Assembly (NCBI GenBank): GCA_947497085.1
Contig: CANMFE010000002.1
Location: 1 to 64,000, forward strand
Source: an uncultured Sphingomonadaceae bacterium
GTDB taxonomy: Bacteria; Pseudomonadota; Alphaproteobacteria; Sphingomonadales; Sphingomonadaceae
Reading direction: 5' to 3'
Length of the DNA: 64,000 nucleotides
The notes under the pieces are model-generated. The model made no database searches, was not told the origin of the DNA, and saw nothing but the letters and a program-made list of their open reading frames with translations. Position 1 is the first letter of the stretch, and every line of letters begins with the position of its first letter. Shown here in pieces: positions 27,832 through 37,715 of the stretch. Position numbers and translations under genes: made by a program.

Positions 27832-28833
27832 TCACCCCGCAATCCGCTCAATAAACCAGAAGCATGCAGTGATACCGATGGCATAACCGGCACATGTCCG
27901 CATCGCTGCATAAGCCCCCCACGCATGACGGGTGACCAGCCACAACAGCGCTGAAGCGGCAGCGACGACCAGCAGCTGCCCCGCCTCCACGCCCAGATTG
28001 AATGTGAGCAACGCCATCGGTACATCCCCTTCGGGCAGGCCAATCTCCGCCAGCGCACCCGCGAAACCAAAGCCATGAAGCAGACCGAACAGAAAAGCGA
28101 CCAGCCATGGTGCACGCTCTGACAGGCGCGGATCACTTTCACGCGACTTGACCACTTCCACGGCCAGAAAAATGATCGATAGCGCAATCACCGCTTCGAC
28201 CGGCCAAGTCGGCAAGGAGACATGACCCAGCGTCGTGCCCGCCAGAGTCAGCGAATGCGCCACTGTAAAAGCCGTAACCGCCTTGGCGATCGGCCATAAA
28301 GCGCCGCCCCGCCCGGCGCGTAGCAACAGCACAAGCGCAATCACGAACAGCAAATGATCAAACCCTGCCAGTATATGCTCCATGCCCAGCACAAAATAGG
28401 TCCAGGCCACATTGCCGGCGCGCGCGGTTTCAGGCAGGGTGGCAACTGGCTGAGCCGCCGTCAGCTGCAACGTCTGCAACGCGCCCTCAAGTGGCTGCAC
28501 CCGCAGCAATATGTCCGTGTCATCGGCATCAAGCCCGGTCATGCCAAGCGCCGCGCCCTGCAGGCCCCCGCCACATTGAAAGACATATGTGGTCAGCCGC
28601 GCAGATGCGGTAAACTCCTGCTGCGCCTCCCCCTCCTGCCTGCATCTTTCAGGAATGACCGGTGTGCCAGCGCTTATGATACGGCTATTGAGCGGCGCTT
28701 TCCACAGCACCTGCCATTTGCCCGGCGCTGTTTCGGTCCATTCCAGATAGCCGGGACGTATCTCGTCCGCCTGTACGGGCATGGCCATCAGGCACAGCGT
28801 GAGAAAGGCAAGCAGATAGCGGCAGAACATCAT
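27832..28833 (-). CDS. HupE/UreJ-family membrane protein
   Basis: The 333-residue protein has a cleavable signal peptide (LLAFLTLCLMAMPVQADE), a periplasmic domain to about residue 145, then a six- to seven-helix membrane region. The latter includes HILAGFDHLLFVIALVLLL and AFTVAHSLTLAGTTL, whose conserved His and Asp residues are typical of HupE/UreJ proteins, some of which carry nickel or cobalt. LFGLLHGFGFAGALAEIGLPEGD is the other family motif. The ATG overlaps the upstream PpiC stop as ATGA (28830-28833), so it is translationally coupled to it. It is third in the operon DUF3604 - PpiC - HupE. Transport activity is not established for this subtype. Confidence 0.86.
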   Translation of the reverse strand: MMFCRYLLAFLTLCLMAMPVQADEIRPGYLEWTETAPGKWQVLWKAPLNSRIISAGTPVIPERCRQEGEAQQEFTASARLTTYVFQCGGGLQGAALGMTGLDADDTDILLRVQPLEGALQTLQLTAAQPVATLPETARAGNVAWTYFVLGMEHILAGFDHLLFVIALVLLLRAGRGGALWPIAKAVTAFTVAHSLTLAGTTLGHVSLPTWPVEAVIALSIIFLAVEVVKSRESDPRLSERAPWLVAFLFGLLHGFGFAGALAEIGLPEGDVPMALLTFNLGVEAGQLLVVAAASALLWLVTRHAWGAYAAMRTCAGYAIGITACFWFIERIAG

Positions 28834-29663
28834 TGGAAGGGCGCAACCTGTACATCATATTGCCCGCGCAGTTCCTGATACAAGTTATCCTTTTGCCCTG
28901 CGACCTGCCCGGCCCGCCAGTCATTCAGGACGCGTTGGCGGATATCCGCCAGCTTCACTTCCCCGCCCGCCGCGCGCCGGTCAATACGCACCAGGTGCCA
29001 GCCAAAGCCAGATTGCACCGGGCCTGTCCATGCGCCTGTTTCAATATCATTCAGCCGGGCCGCAAAAGCGCTGCCAAACTGCCGCGCGATCGTGCCTTGG
29101 TCTGCATTTTCAATCCGTGCGGGCAGTGAAATCTTCTGCCCCAGGTTTTCGGGATCAATGGTCCCGGCATTCAACCCGCGCAGCGTTTCTGGTGCGCCCT
29201 CCACCTTGTCCCGGCCCAGATATATCTGCTGGAAGCCGGTGACAGCGGCGCTGCCATATGTCTCCGCATTGGTTTCCAGATACGCCTGTAGCACGGCATC
29301 GCCTGGATCATCCGCATCCGCCTGCTGCTCCGCCAGATAGTCCATCTTGCGCGCCATGCGGCGGCGGACAATCACATCATCACGGTCAAAGCCGAGCCGG
29401 AGCGCTTCGCGGTACAATATTTCCTCGCGGATACGGCTTTCGATCAGGCCCTCCATTTCCGCCTTGCTGGGCGGACGCTGCCGTGTTCCCGCCCATTCGG
29501 CCGCAAGGCCGCGAATATCTTCCTCACTCACCGCAATCCGGTAACTTCCGGCATCTCGCCCCGCGCCGCTCCATTCGTACAGCGCAAAGATAAGCCCGCC
29601 AGCGAGCAGAAAATGCACCAGCGGCTCACGGGCCAGGGATTTGGCAAAACCGGCAAATGTCAT
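28830..29663 (-). CDS. Membrane-anchored parvulin-type peptidyl-prolyl isomerase (PpiC-like)
   Basis: The 277-residue protein has an N-terminal TM anchor (about 14-31: PLVHFLLAGGLIFALYEW). A helical region follows with the SurA/PrsA-like pattern GLIESRIREEILYREALRLG (about 85-105), and a parvulin domain in the C-terminal half ends with WTGPVQSGFGWHLVRID (about 218-235), the characteristic G-x-h-h-hh motif. It should assist folding of exported proteins in the periplasm, perhaps the products of its own operon. It lies 11 bases after the DUF3604 gene and overlaps the HupE start by four bases. Confidence 0.86.
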   Translation of the reverse strand: MTFAGFAKSLAREPLVHFLLAGGLIFALYEWSGAGRDAGSYRIAVSEEDIRGLAAEWAGTRQRPPSKAEMEGLIESRIREEILYREALRLGFDRDDVIVRRRMARKMDYLAEQQADADDPGDAVLQAYLETNAETYGSAAVTGFQQIYLGRDKVEGAPETLRGLNAGTIDPENLGQKISLPARIENADQGTIARQFGSAFAARLNDIETGAWTGPVQSGFGWHLVRIDRRAAGGEVKLADIRQRVLNDWRAGQVAGQKDNLYQELRGQYDVQVAPFQ

Positions 29664-29674
29664 GGCAGCGTGGC

Positions 29675-31582
29675 TCAGCCTTTCGGAGTATACCAGATGG
29701 GCGAGCTATAGGCGCGTTCCTGATGCACCTTGATAACTTCGTCCGGCAGGGTGAAGCCATATTTCACGGCGTCATAGACCGGCCAGCGCGGGGTGGGAAT
29801 TTCAAGCACGCGGACGTAATAGAACGCCTGGCTGTCCGCATCAAAGTCAGGGTCCTGCCAGAATGTCGCAAGCTCGGCCGCGCCGATGGAATTGTCATAG
29901 CCGGGCTTACTCAAATCCACCGTGCTGCCCACCGCCGGAACTTTTCCGTCCGCGCCGGGCCGCCGGTTTTCCATATCACTCCAGGCGATATCATAGATTT
30001 TCTCCCGCACTTCACCCTCCGCATCAACCCAGCCTTTGACAATCTGCACCCGGTCCAGATTCGCGCCTTCCGGGTCCATCAGCGCGCTGACCATGAACGT
30101 GGGCGCCTTGCCCTCCCCGCCGCTCAGGTCACCGCCCATGGGAACGCCGCGCGCATAGCCCGCCTTCACCCAGTCAGCATCCATATCATCGGCGGTAAAA
30201 TCCCAGCCGCCGAACAGCCGCACTGTCATGCGTGGCCCGGTGGTGGCATAGGTTTCGCGCCGCTGCATCGCATCGAAAATCGCCTCGCGCGTATTGCTGG
30301 TGGCCCAGACGGCGGCATAGCCGCTGGAGAGGTAATGCCAGCCAAAACGCCCCATCCGCGTGCCCAGATTCTGCGGCGTGATGGCGCGGTCCTTTTCCGA
30401 AGGCTCATTGCCGGTATGCTTGCCGAAGAAACTGTCCTCGTCCGCCGTCGCCAGTGATGTATGCGAGTCAGTCGATCCGATCATGCCGAACTTGAACGGG
30501 TTCACACCAACATCCAGCATGATTTTCATGCCGTTCTTGAGCGCGGAGCGGACATAATTGGCCTCTTGCATGGCATCGGTGGTTTCCAGCGTCGCGCTCA
30601 GATTGGCCTTGTCCCATCCCGCGACGCCAAAGCTCGCAAACTCGTCATTCGGGGAAAGGAATGGATGGCTTTCACTATCCCCCTTGATCTGTGTCACCTC
30701 GACAATCGGTTCATGTTTCGCGCGGCTTTGCGCATAGGCCTGGTCAATCGGGCTGCCATCCGCTTTTGTGGCCGCGAACATCGTTCCGCCCGATACGTTG
30801 CTGTTATGCGGAATGGCCAGCGCCTTACCACCCGTATTCGTTTCATAGTCATCCATATAGGCCCATAGGTCTTCCGGATCGGGTGACACGGTCGATGCGA
30901 AAGGAATGACTTTCGTCACCTTGTCGCTGCCATCACGGAACATGACCACACGGTGCTGGTTATTGCCCTGCGGCATCGGCGTATATTCAAACCCCATAAA
31001 GGCTGTGAATTTGCCGGGTTCATTATAATTGTCGATCAGCTTGCCATGTTCGCGCCACAAATCGCCAACACGCTCGGACTGTGCATCCACATCGGTCAGG
31101 CTTTCCGGAAGGGTGCCATTCGCAGCCCCGTCAATCAGCTCGGCGGTGACCTGAAGCGAACCTTCTTCGCTTTCATGCATCATGTCGTACCAGCGCAGCA
31201 GGAAATCATCATGGATGAACATGCGCGGCGCTTCGTACAGCGCCTTGGTCGCCCCCATGGCGGCGGCATGATCGGCAATGACCAGGAAATCAAGCGGGCG
31301 ATCGAGCTTGGCCTCCACGCCCTTGGTCGATGTCACCTTCTCCCCGCGGGCAAAACGCAGTGCGGCCTCCGCATCCAGCCGGTTGCCAAAGCCAAAGGCA
31401 TCGATACTGTTCGATGTATGCAGATGTGTGTCGCCCCAGAAAACCTGTTCGGGATATTCGGTGCTGAGGGCTTCGGCTTTCCCGTCCGTGCCTGTCCTGC
31501 CGCCGGAATTCTCCCCGCACGAGGTGAGTGTCATGGCGGCTGCACATAACAAAGCCGCCCCTGTTTTTTGATATTTTGGCAT
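29675..31582 (-). CDS. DUF3604 lipoprotein with PHP-like metal site
   Basis: The protein has about 635 residues. I set the start at ATG 31582 because AGGAGG (31589-31594) lies six bases upstream; the adjacent ATG at 31585 is possible, and the longer frame to 31627 is unlikely. A lipoprotein signal ends in TLTSCGEN. The mature part opens with VFWGDTHLHTSNSIDAFGFG, whose His-x-His is the first metal-binding motif of PHP phosphoesterases. FLVIADHAAAMG, IPHNSNVSGG and IGSTDSHTS supply the other metal ligands in the expected order. This is the DUF3604 family, for which no substrate is known to me. It heads the three-gene operon with PpiC and HupE. Confidence 0.85.
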   Translation of the reverse strand: MPKYQKTGAALLCAAAMTLTSCGENSGGRTGTDGKAEALSTEYPEQVFWGDTHLHTSNSIDAFGFGNRLDAEAALRFARGEKVTSTKGVEAKLDRPLDFLVIADHAAAMGATKALYEAPRMFIHDDFLLRWYDMMHESEEGSLQVTAELIDGAANGTLPESLTDVDAQSERVGDLWREHGKLIDNYNEPGKFTAFMGFEYTPMPQGNNQHRVVMFRDGSDKVTKVIPFASTVSPDPEDLWAYMDDYETNTGGKALAIPHNSNVSGGTMFAATKADGSPIDQAYAQSRAKHEPIVEVTQIKGDSESHPFLSPNDEFASFGVAGWDKANLSATLETTDAMQEANYVRSALKNGMKIMLDVGVNPFKFGMIGSTDSHTSLATADEDSFFGKHTGNEPSEKDRAITPQNLGTRMGRFGWHYLSSGYAAVWATSNTREAIFDAMQRRETYATTGPRMTVRLFGGWDFTADDMDADWVKAGYARGVPMGGDLSGGEGKAPTFMVSALMDPEGANLDRVQIVKGWVDAEGEVREKIYDIAWSDMENRRPGADGKVPAVGSTVDLSKPGYDNSIGAAELATFWQDPDFDADSQAFYYVRVLEIPTPRWPVYDAVKYGFTLPDEVIKVHQERAYSSPIWYTPKG

Positions 31583-31757
31583 CATCGCCCTCCTCATATG
31601 CGCCCCGCCCTTTCTAGGATCTGTCACGGACTGACCCAGTCAAAGTGCCGCAAAGCCGTGATGGCGTCAATGCAGGGTTTTGGGTGAAGGCACCCGAAAG
31701 TCTTTATTTACGCCATCGTTTATGGATGGCCAGAAAACCGGAAAGCCGATAGTGTTG

Positions 31758-33323
31758 ATGCCCATGAAGCATATCATACCTCTTCTGTGGCTGACCCTGG
31801 GCCTTATCCTGACATCGTGTGGTCCTGGCAATACTGGAGACAGCGGCAAGCCGGCGGATATATTGTTGCGCCTTGCGGACTCAGAGATACGCGGGCTCGA
31901 CCCGCAAAAATATGGCGACCTTTCCAGCATGCGCGTGGCCATGGACCAGTTTGAGGGGCTGACCCGTTTCAACGCTATGGGAGAGGCCATTCCGGGGCTG
32001 GCCGAAAGCTGGCATGTCTCGGGTAATGGGCTGGTCTGGACATTTACGTTGCGTGATACGTTGCGGTTTTCCGATGGAACTCCGATCAGGGCCGACCTGT
32101 TCCCGGCGATCTGGAACAGGCTCCATGCAGAACAAACAGCATCGCCGCACGTGCCGCTTTTTGCGGTGATAGACAGCATATCCGCGCCTGATGATAAGAC
32201 TGTGAAAGTCACCCTTAAACAGCCGATGCCACAGTTACCCGCATTACTGGCGCATCCCGCACTCGCCGCCCTGCCCTTGCATAATATTGCGGCACAGGGC
32301 GATGACTGGACAGCCGGCCGCCCGCTCGTCACCAGCGGGCCATACCGGCTGACAGACTGGCGGCTGAATGACCGGCTGCAACTTGCCGCCAACCCGGCAT
32401 GGCATGACGCGCCCGTCGCCATAGCGAATATAAGCTGGAAACCGGTCGAAGACAGTCTCACCGCCATGCGCCTGTTCATGGGCGGCGATGCCGACATTGC
32501 CACGGACTATCCCGAAAGCCGGCATGAATGGCTAAAGGAAAAACTGGGCGATGCCGTGCGCAGCGGGCCTTATCTTGGCAGCTATTATTTCACGCTCAAC
32601 ACCCGCAATCCGCCCTTTGATGACGCTCGGGTGCGGCAGGCCCTGTCCATATCTGTCGATCGTCAATGGCTGTCCGAAAAACTTTCCGTGCTGCATAATC
32701 CGCCCGCATGGGGTGTTGTCCCGCCCGCTCTGTACGCAGGAAATGAAATCAGGCCAGACTGGGCCGAAATGTCTTTGCAGGAAAGACGCGAGATGGCGCG
32801 TGAGCTGCTTGGGAGGGCGGGATATTCGCCGCAAAATCCACTCACATTCGACATCCGCATCAACAGTTCGACCGAACATCGCCGCATGGCTGTTGCCCTG
32901 GCTGCGATGTGGCAGGAACTGGGCGTAAAGGCGCGTATATTGAACAGCGAGGCGGCGCTGCATTTTGCCACCATGCGGCGCGGCGATTTTGCCATGGCGC
33001 GTTCGGGCTGGATAGCGGATATCCCGGCGCCTGAAAATTTCCTGTCTGTCCATGTGTCGAATAGCGGGCCGGGAAACTATTCGGGCTATGCCAACCCTGC
33101 ATTCGACAGGGCACTGGCGGTGGCCATGGCGGAGGCCGATCCGGAAAAACGGGCACAGAAAATGCAGCAGGCCGAAGCCATGCTGATAAACGACGCGCCT
33201 GTCATACCGCTTTATTATTACCTCACCCGCTCACTTGTGGCACCGCGCGTTCTGGGATGGCAAGATAACGCTTCCAATATTCACCCAAGCGCTACATTAT
33301 CGCTGCAGGACTTACGTGAATGA
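31758..33323 (+). CDS. ABC solute-binding lipoprotein, peptide/oligopeptide family 5 (first of two)
   Basis: The protein has about 521 residues. A lipobox (LTLGLILTSCGPG) marks it as a lipoprotein. The SBP_bac_5 architecture is clear: LADSEIRGLDPQ, FEGLTRFNAMGEAIPGLAESW with TFTLRDTLRFSDGTPI (family signature, about 60-105), YYFTLNTRNPPFDDARVRQALSISVDR in the middle, and a C-terminal PLYYYLTRSLV. I prefer starts 31758/31764 over 31680 because they directly precede the signal peptide. It should bind peptides or similar ligands in the periplasm. No permease or ATPase gene lies nearby, and a second SBP gene overlaps its stop. Confidence 0.88.
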   Translation: MPMKHIIPLLWLTLGLILTSCGPGNTGDSGKPADILLRLADSEIRGLDPQKYGDLSSMRVAMDQFEGLTRFNAMGEAIPGLAESWHVSGNGLVWTFTLRDTLRFSDGTPIRADLFPAIWNRLHAEQTASPHVPLFAVIDSISAPDDKTVKVTLKQPMPQLPALLAHPALAALPLHNIAAQGDDWTAGRPLVTSGPYRLTDWRLNDRLQLAANPAWHDAPVAIANISWKPVEDSLTAMRLFMGGDADIATDYPESRHEWLKEKLGDAVRSGPYLGSYYFTLNTRNPPFDDARVRQALSISVDRQWLSEKLSVLHNPPAWGVVPPALYAGNEIRPDWAEMSLQERREMARELLGRAGYSPQNPLTFDIRINSSTEHRRMAVALAAMWQELGVKARILNSEAALHFATMRRGDFAMARSGWIADIPAPENFLSVHVSNSGPGNYSGYANPAFDRALAVAMAEADPEKRAQKMQQAEAMLINDAPVIPLYYYLTRSLVAPRVLGWQDNASNIHPSATLSLQDLRE

Positions 33324-34822
33324 GGGAAGCTGCCGATATCATGCCCGGACACACCGCCCTGTCTACCATCAAGCGCTGCTGCACCGGCATGGCGGCGCTC
33401 TTGCTGGCATCATGCGGGGGCAGCGCGGACCAGACACTCGATATCTCAGTCATTGACAGCGATTCATCCATATTCAACACCGAGCGCAGCAACCTGTCGC
33501 AGGGCGCGCGGCTTGTACGCAGCGCCGTTGCGCAAGGGCTGGTCGCGCATGATTCCACCGGGCAACTGGTGCCCGCTCTGGCCGCCCGCTGGATTGTCAC
33601 CGATGACGGGCAAAGCTTCATATTCCGCCTGAAAGATACCAAATGGGCCGATGGCACTGAAGTGACCGCACGCCAGGTCGCGGGGGCGTTGCGTGAGCGC
33701 ATCAAGATGGAGAGGCAGGGCCGGCTGGGGCGCGATTTAAGTGAAATACGCGATATCCGGTCCATGACAGGCCGCGTTGTGGAAATCCGCCTGACGTCAC
33801 CCAATCCAGACCTGCTGCAAATACTGGCACAGCCCGAAATGGGCATCAGCCGCAATGGATTTGGTACCGGGCCGCTGACCAAGGTCGTGAAGGGACAGCA
33901 TATCGACTTCATGGTTCCGATCGATGAGCGAGAGGAGGATACGGATAAGGCCCCAGATCCAGAAATGCCCGCCCTTACACTGCGCGCAGATACGGCGGCG
34001 CAAGCCATCTCACGTTATCAGATGGATTTTGCGGAAATGGTCACCGGCGGGCGTTTTCAGGACTTGCCGCTGATCAGCATTGCCCAGGTAAACCGCAGCG
34101 AAATTCGCATCAATCCGGTCTCCGGTCTCTTTGGTCTGCTTTTTGTCGAAGACAGCAAATTCCTGTCCGATGGCGTGGTGCGCGAAGCCATTTCCATGGC
34201 CATTGATCGCGGTCGTTTCCGCGCCGCCCTGAATATCGAGACTGAAGAAGTGACTAACAAGATAATTCCTGGTATTATAGATGGTTATGAGAGCATCACC
34301 GAGGAACCGTGGAGTGATCAGAGCATGGCGGCGCGCCGTTCGGTGGCCAAACGCCGTATCGATGGCTGGGTTGCCAATAATGGCAAAACCCCCGTTTTGC
34401 GCATCGCCCTGCCACAAGGCCCCGGCGCGGACATGCTGTTTGCAACGGTGCGCGGTGATCTGCGCGCCATAGGACTGGCAACCCGCCGTGTCGCCCACAA
34501 CGCCAATGCTGATTTGCGCCTGATCGATCAGGTTGCAACCTATAACGGCGTCGCGTGGTATCTCAATCAGCTTTCATGCGGGCGCAGGAACATATGCGAC
34601 AAAAAAGGCGATACGCTGCTCAAACAGGCCAAAAGCGTCACAGACCTTGCCGAACGCGCGCGGGTAATGGCGCAGGTGGAACAGAATATGGCAAGCTATC
34701 ACAGCTTTATCGTACTGGGACAACCGATACGCTGGAGCCTGATAAAAGAAGAATATGAAGGTTTTGCACTCAACCCGCTTGGCTATCACCCCTTGCCCAA
34801 TCTGGCGGCAATCCCCAGATAG
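33320..34822 (+). CDS. ABC solute-binding lipoprotein, family 5 (second of two)
   Basis: The 500-residue protein begins at ATG 33320, inside the preceding stop (ATGA), so the two SBPs are translationally coupled. An internal ATG at 33341 is an alternative. The signal peptide has lipobox ALLLASCGGS. SBP_bac_5 features include LVAHDSTGQLVPALAARWIV, FIFRLKDTKWADGTEVTA, FGLLFVEDSKFLSDGVVREAISMAIDR and a C-terminal SFIVLGQPIRWSL. The sequence diverges enough from the first SBP that it is not a recent duplicate. Two coupled SBPs without membrane components suggest they serve a distant transporter or have a non-transport role. Confidence 0.85.
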   Translation: MREAADIMPGHTALSTIKRCCTGMAALLLASCGGSADQTLDISVIDSDSSIFNTERSNLSQGARLVRSAVAQGLVAHDSTGQLVPALAARWIVTDDGQSFIFRLKDTKWADGTEVTARQVAGALRERIKMERQGRLGRDLSEIRDIRSMTGRVVEIRLTSPNPDLLQILAQPEMGISRNGFGTGPLTKVVKGQHIDFMVPIDEREEDTDKAPDPEMPALTLRADTAAQAISRYQMDFAEMVTGGRFQDLPLISIAQVNRSEIRINPVSGLFGLLFVEDSKFLSDGVVREAISMAIDRGRFRAALNIETEEVTNKIIPGIIDGYESITEEPWSDQSMAARRSVAKRRIDGWVANNGKTPVLRIALPQGPGADMLFATVRGDLRAIGLATRRVAHNANADLRLIDQVATYNGVAWYLNQLSCGRRNICDKKGDTLLKQAKSVTDLAERARVMAQVEQNMASYHSFIVLGQPIRWSLIKEEYEGFALNPLGYHPLPNLAAIPR

Positions 34823-34866
34823 GGGCTATGATATGCTTTTAGGGCAAGGTTTTTGGGAGAATGGGG

Positions 34867-35325
34867 ATGGCAATACGCCCCGAAAAAATGAACAATCCGG
34901 CTGACTATGTCAGTCAGGAGCAACTGGACCAGCTCAAAGCGAATTTCCCGCAACTTGGGACAGATCCAGCCGCCATCCGCAAACGTGTCGAAGCGCTTGA
35001 ACTTGTGCTCGAGCGCAGTTTTGTCATTCCCGGGATCAACCGGCATGTCGGGCTTGATTCGATTGTCGGTCTGGTACCTGTAGTCGGCGACATTATTACC
35101 GCCGCCATGGGCGCCTATATGGTCTGGGAAGCGCGCAACCTGGGCATGTCGAAGTTCCAGATGGCCCGCATGGCCGCCAATGTCGGCGTGGATACTCTTC
35201 TGGGTGCCGTACCACTGGCAGGCGATCTGTTCGATTTCCTGTACCGCTCGAACACCAAGAATCTGCGTATCATCCGCAAGCATCTCGACAAACACCATCC
35301 CGAAACCAAGGTTATAGAAGGCTAA
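34867..35325 (+). CDS. DUF4112 family protein
   Basis: The 152-residue protein matches the DUF4112 pattern: an N-terminal helix (RVEALELVLERSFVIPG), then GLDSIVGLVPVVGDIITAAMGAYMVWEA (about 55-82), a hydrophobic glycine-rich membrane-associated stretch, then GVDTLLGAVPLAGDLFDFLYRSNTKNLRIIRKHL. The two VPxxGDxxD/T units form an internal repeat typical of the family. GGGAGA at 34855-34860 supports ATG 34867; the ATG at 34861 is too close to it. Function unknown. It is convergent with the AAA ATPase gene, with a 29-base gap. Confidence 0.82.
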   Translation: MAIRPEKMNNPADYVSQEQLDQLKANFPQLGTDPAAIRKRVEALELVLERSFVIPGINRHVGLDSIVGLVPVVGDIITAAMGAYMVWEARNLGMSKFQMARMAANVGVDTLLGAVPLAGDLFDFLYRSNTKNLRIIRKHLDKHHPETKVIEG

Positions 35326-35354
35326 TACCGGCCGACGCAAAGCCGGTGCATGGA

Positions 35355-37664
35355 TCAGCCTTCATGCTTTTTTTCGCGCGTGGATTTGAGCATGCCGGGC
35401 GCCACAAAGCCCATTGAATCAACCCGCATCGCCTTTTCGCGTAGCTTGCTTTCAATCGTGGCATATTCCTCGATCATTTCAGGCGTGACAGATGCCCGTG
35501 ATGCCTCCAGCGCCTTTTCAAAATTGGCCATGGAAACTTCATTCACATCTGGCCCCTTTTCGCGCAGCGCAAAAAGCCCTGCACGCCGCACCAGATCCTC
35601 CAAATCGGCACCGGTATAGCGATCGGTGCGTTCGGCGATGCTGTCCAGGTCAACATCTTTTGCCAATGGCATTTCATCGGTGTGGATGCCCAATATCCGG
35701 CGACGACCCTTTTCATCAGGCACGGTCACATAGACCAGTTCATCAAACCGGCCTGGCCGCAGCAATGCGGGGTCGACCAGATTCGGCCGGTTAGTCGCAC
35801 CAATCAACACCACAGACTGTAGTTCTTCCAGCCCATCCATCTCCGAAAGAAGCGTATTGACCACGCGGTCGGTCACACCCGAACTGGCCGCACCTCTTTT
35901 CCCACGCGAAGGCACGAGCGAGTCAATCTCGTCAATAAACAGCACGCACGGGGCCACCTGCCGCGCACGGGCAAACAGGCGAGCTATCTGCTGCTCGCTC
36001 TCGCCATACCATTTTGACAGCAGGTCAGACGACTTGGTGGCAATAAAATTGGCATCCGATTCCTTGGCGACCGCCTTGGCCAGCAGCGTTTTGCCTGTTC
36101 CGGGCGGGCCATAGAGCAAAAAGCCCTTGGCAGGGCGAATGCCCAGGCGGTGAAAGGCATCCGGGTTCTTGAGCGGTAGCTCAACCCCCTCCTTGAGCTG
36201 TGCCTGCGCATCATCAAGACCGCCAATATCATTCCAGCCAACATCGGGTGCCTGCACCATCACCTCACGCATCGCCGATGGCTGGACACGCTTGATCGCC
36301 TCCATAAAATCATCGCGTGTAACGCTTAAGGTGTCGAGCACTTCGGAAGGGATCGTACCCTCTTCCAGGTTGAGTTTTGGCATCAGCCGCCGGACGGCCT
36401 CAATCGCAGCCTCACGTGATAGTGCGGCAATATCAGCGCCGACAAACCCATAGGTGGTTCGCGCAAGTTCCTTCAGGTCGACATTATCCGCGAGCGGCAT
36501 ACCGCGGGTATGGATTGCGAATATTTCACGGCGGCCAGCCTCGTCAGGCACGCCGACAATAATTTCGCGATCGAAACGGCCCGGACGGCGCAGCGCCTCA
36601 TCAATGGCATCGGGGCGGTTGGTGGCCGCAATCACCACCAGATTTACGCGTGCTTCCAGCCCGTCCATCAAAGTCAGGAGCTGGGCAACAAGACGTTTTT
36701 CCGCTTCGCCCTGCACATTTTCCCGCTTGGGCGCAATCGAATCAATCTCGTCGATAAACAGGATAGATGGCGCCGATTTTGACGCTTCCTCGAATATCTC
36801 GCGCAGCTTCTTTTCGGATTCGCCATAGGCCGATCCCATGATCTCGGGCCCGTTGATCAGAAAGAAATTGGCATCGCTTTCATTGGCAACGGCCCGCGCC
36901 AGCCGTGTCTTGCCCGTGCCCGGAGGACCATGCAGCAACACGCCGCGTGGTGGGTCAACGCCCAACCGGGTGAAGAGCTCTGGGTAACGCAGCGGCAGTT
37001 CAACCATTTCACGCAGCTGGTCGATTGTCTCGACCATCCCGCCAATATCGTCATAGGTGACATCGGCGCGGCGCATTTCGGTCGCTGCTTCATATTCAGG
37101 TCGCAACTCGACTTCGGTATCGGTGTCAATATGCACAAAGCCCTGAGGCGCGGTCGACACGACCACCAGGCGGATTTCAGCCAGCGCATAGGCGGGTGCC
37201 GCCAGCATCTGCTGCAGCTGTGGCGGCATGTCACCGCGATCCACCCTTTGCTGGCCATGTGTCGCGACAAAATCACCTGCCGTGAGAGGCCGGCCCGCAA
37301 ACGTGCGTTTGAGCGCGCCTGTATTGCCCTGCAGCCGCAAATCCTTTTGCGCAGGTGCCAGTACAACCCGCTTGGCAGGCTTGGCTTCCGATTTCTTGAT
37401 GCGAATAAAATCCCCTGAACCGATGCCCGCATTGGCCCGCTGCAGGCCGTCCAGCCGGACCAGTTCCAGCCCTTCATCCTCGGCATAGGGCAAAACAGCG
37501 CGCGCCGGGGTGGAACGCTTGCCGATAATTTCCACGACGTCGCCTTCCATCACGCCGATTTCCTTCATGATATCCCGGCTGATCCGGGCAAGCCCGCGCC
37601 CGCTATCTTCTGGTCTGGCGCTGGCAACCTGCAACTTGCGGCCTTCGGCTGTGTCTGCTGGCAT
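35355..37664 (-). CDS. CDC48/p97-like tandem AAA+ ATPase
   Basis: At 769 residues it has the full VAT/CDC48 plan. An N-domain (1-190) carries double-psi-barrel sequences ([25 protein letters not shown]). The D1 AAA module has Walker [18 protein letters not shown] near 248, Walker [15 protein letters not shown] and arginine finger region [10 protein letters not shown]. The D2 module has [17 protein letters not shown] near 520, [15 protein letters not shown] and [11 protein letters not shown]. It should form a hexameric unfoldase/segregase in the cytosol. Such proteins are archaeal/eukaryotic in origin but occur in several bacterial lineages including Sphingomonads. A 10-bp inverted repeat lies 16 bases upstream of the start and may be its operator. 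Confidence 0.93.
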   Translation of the reverse strand: MPADTAEGRKLQVASARPEDSGRGLARISRDIMKEIGVMEGDVVEIIGKRSTPARAVLPYAEDEGLELVRLDGLQRANAGIGSGDFIRIKKSEAKPAKRVVLAPAQKDLRLQGNTGALKRTFAGRPLTAGDFVATHGQQRVDRGDMPPQLQQMLAAPAYALAEIRLVVVSTAPQGFVHIDTDTEVELRPEYEAATEMRRADVTYDDIGGMVETIDQLREMVELPLRYPELFTRLGVDPPRGVLLHGPPGTGKTRLARAVANESDANFFLINGPEIMGSAYGESEKKLREIFEEASKSAPSILFIDEIDSIAPKRENVQGEAEKRLVAQLLTLMDGLEARVNLVVIAATNRPDAIDEALRRPGRFDREIIVGVPDEAGRREIFAIHTRGMPLADNVDLKELARTTYGFVGADIAALSREAAIEAVRRLMPKLNLEEGTIPSEVLDTLSVTRDDFMEAIKRVQPSAMREVMVQAPDVGWNDIGGLDDAQAQLKEGVELPLKNPDAFHRLGIRPAKGFLLYGPPGTGKTLLAKAVAKESDANFIATKSSDLLSKWYGESEQQIARLFARARQVAPCVLFIDEIDSLVPSRGKRGAASSGVTDRVVNTLLSEMDGLEELQSVVLIGATNRPNLVDPALLRPGRFDELVYVTVPDEKGRRRILGIHTDEMPLAKDVDLDSIAERTDRYTGADLEDLVRRAGLFALREKGPDVNEVSMANFEKALEASRASVTPEMIEEYATIESKLREKAMRVDSMGFVAPGMLKSTREKKHEG

Positions 37665-37679
37665 ATAATCGTCCCGTCA

Positions 37680-37715
37680 TTTGATTTTCGGAAAAAATAT
37701 CTTGTGAAAATCAAA
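37680..37715. promoter_or_regulatory. 10-bp perfect inverted repeat upstream of the AAA ATPase gene
   Basis: TTTGATTTTC (37680-37689) and GAAAATCAAA (37706-37715) are exact inverted copies separated by 16 bases. The element lies just upstream of the AAA start (37664, minus strand), where an operator or promoter element would be. It does not match CIRCE. The binding factor is unknown. Confidence 0.5.

Noticed and set aside
27572..27886. Plus-strand frame of 104 codons
   Set aside because: It crosses the REP-like pair and has no binding site; the translation of palindromic repeats is fortuitous.
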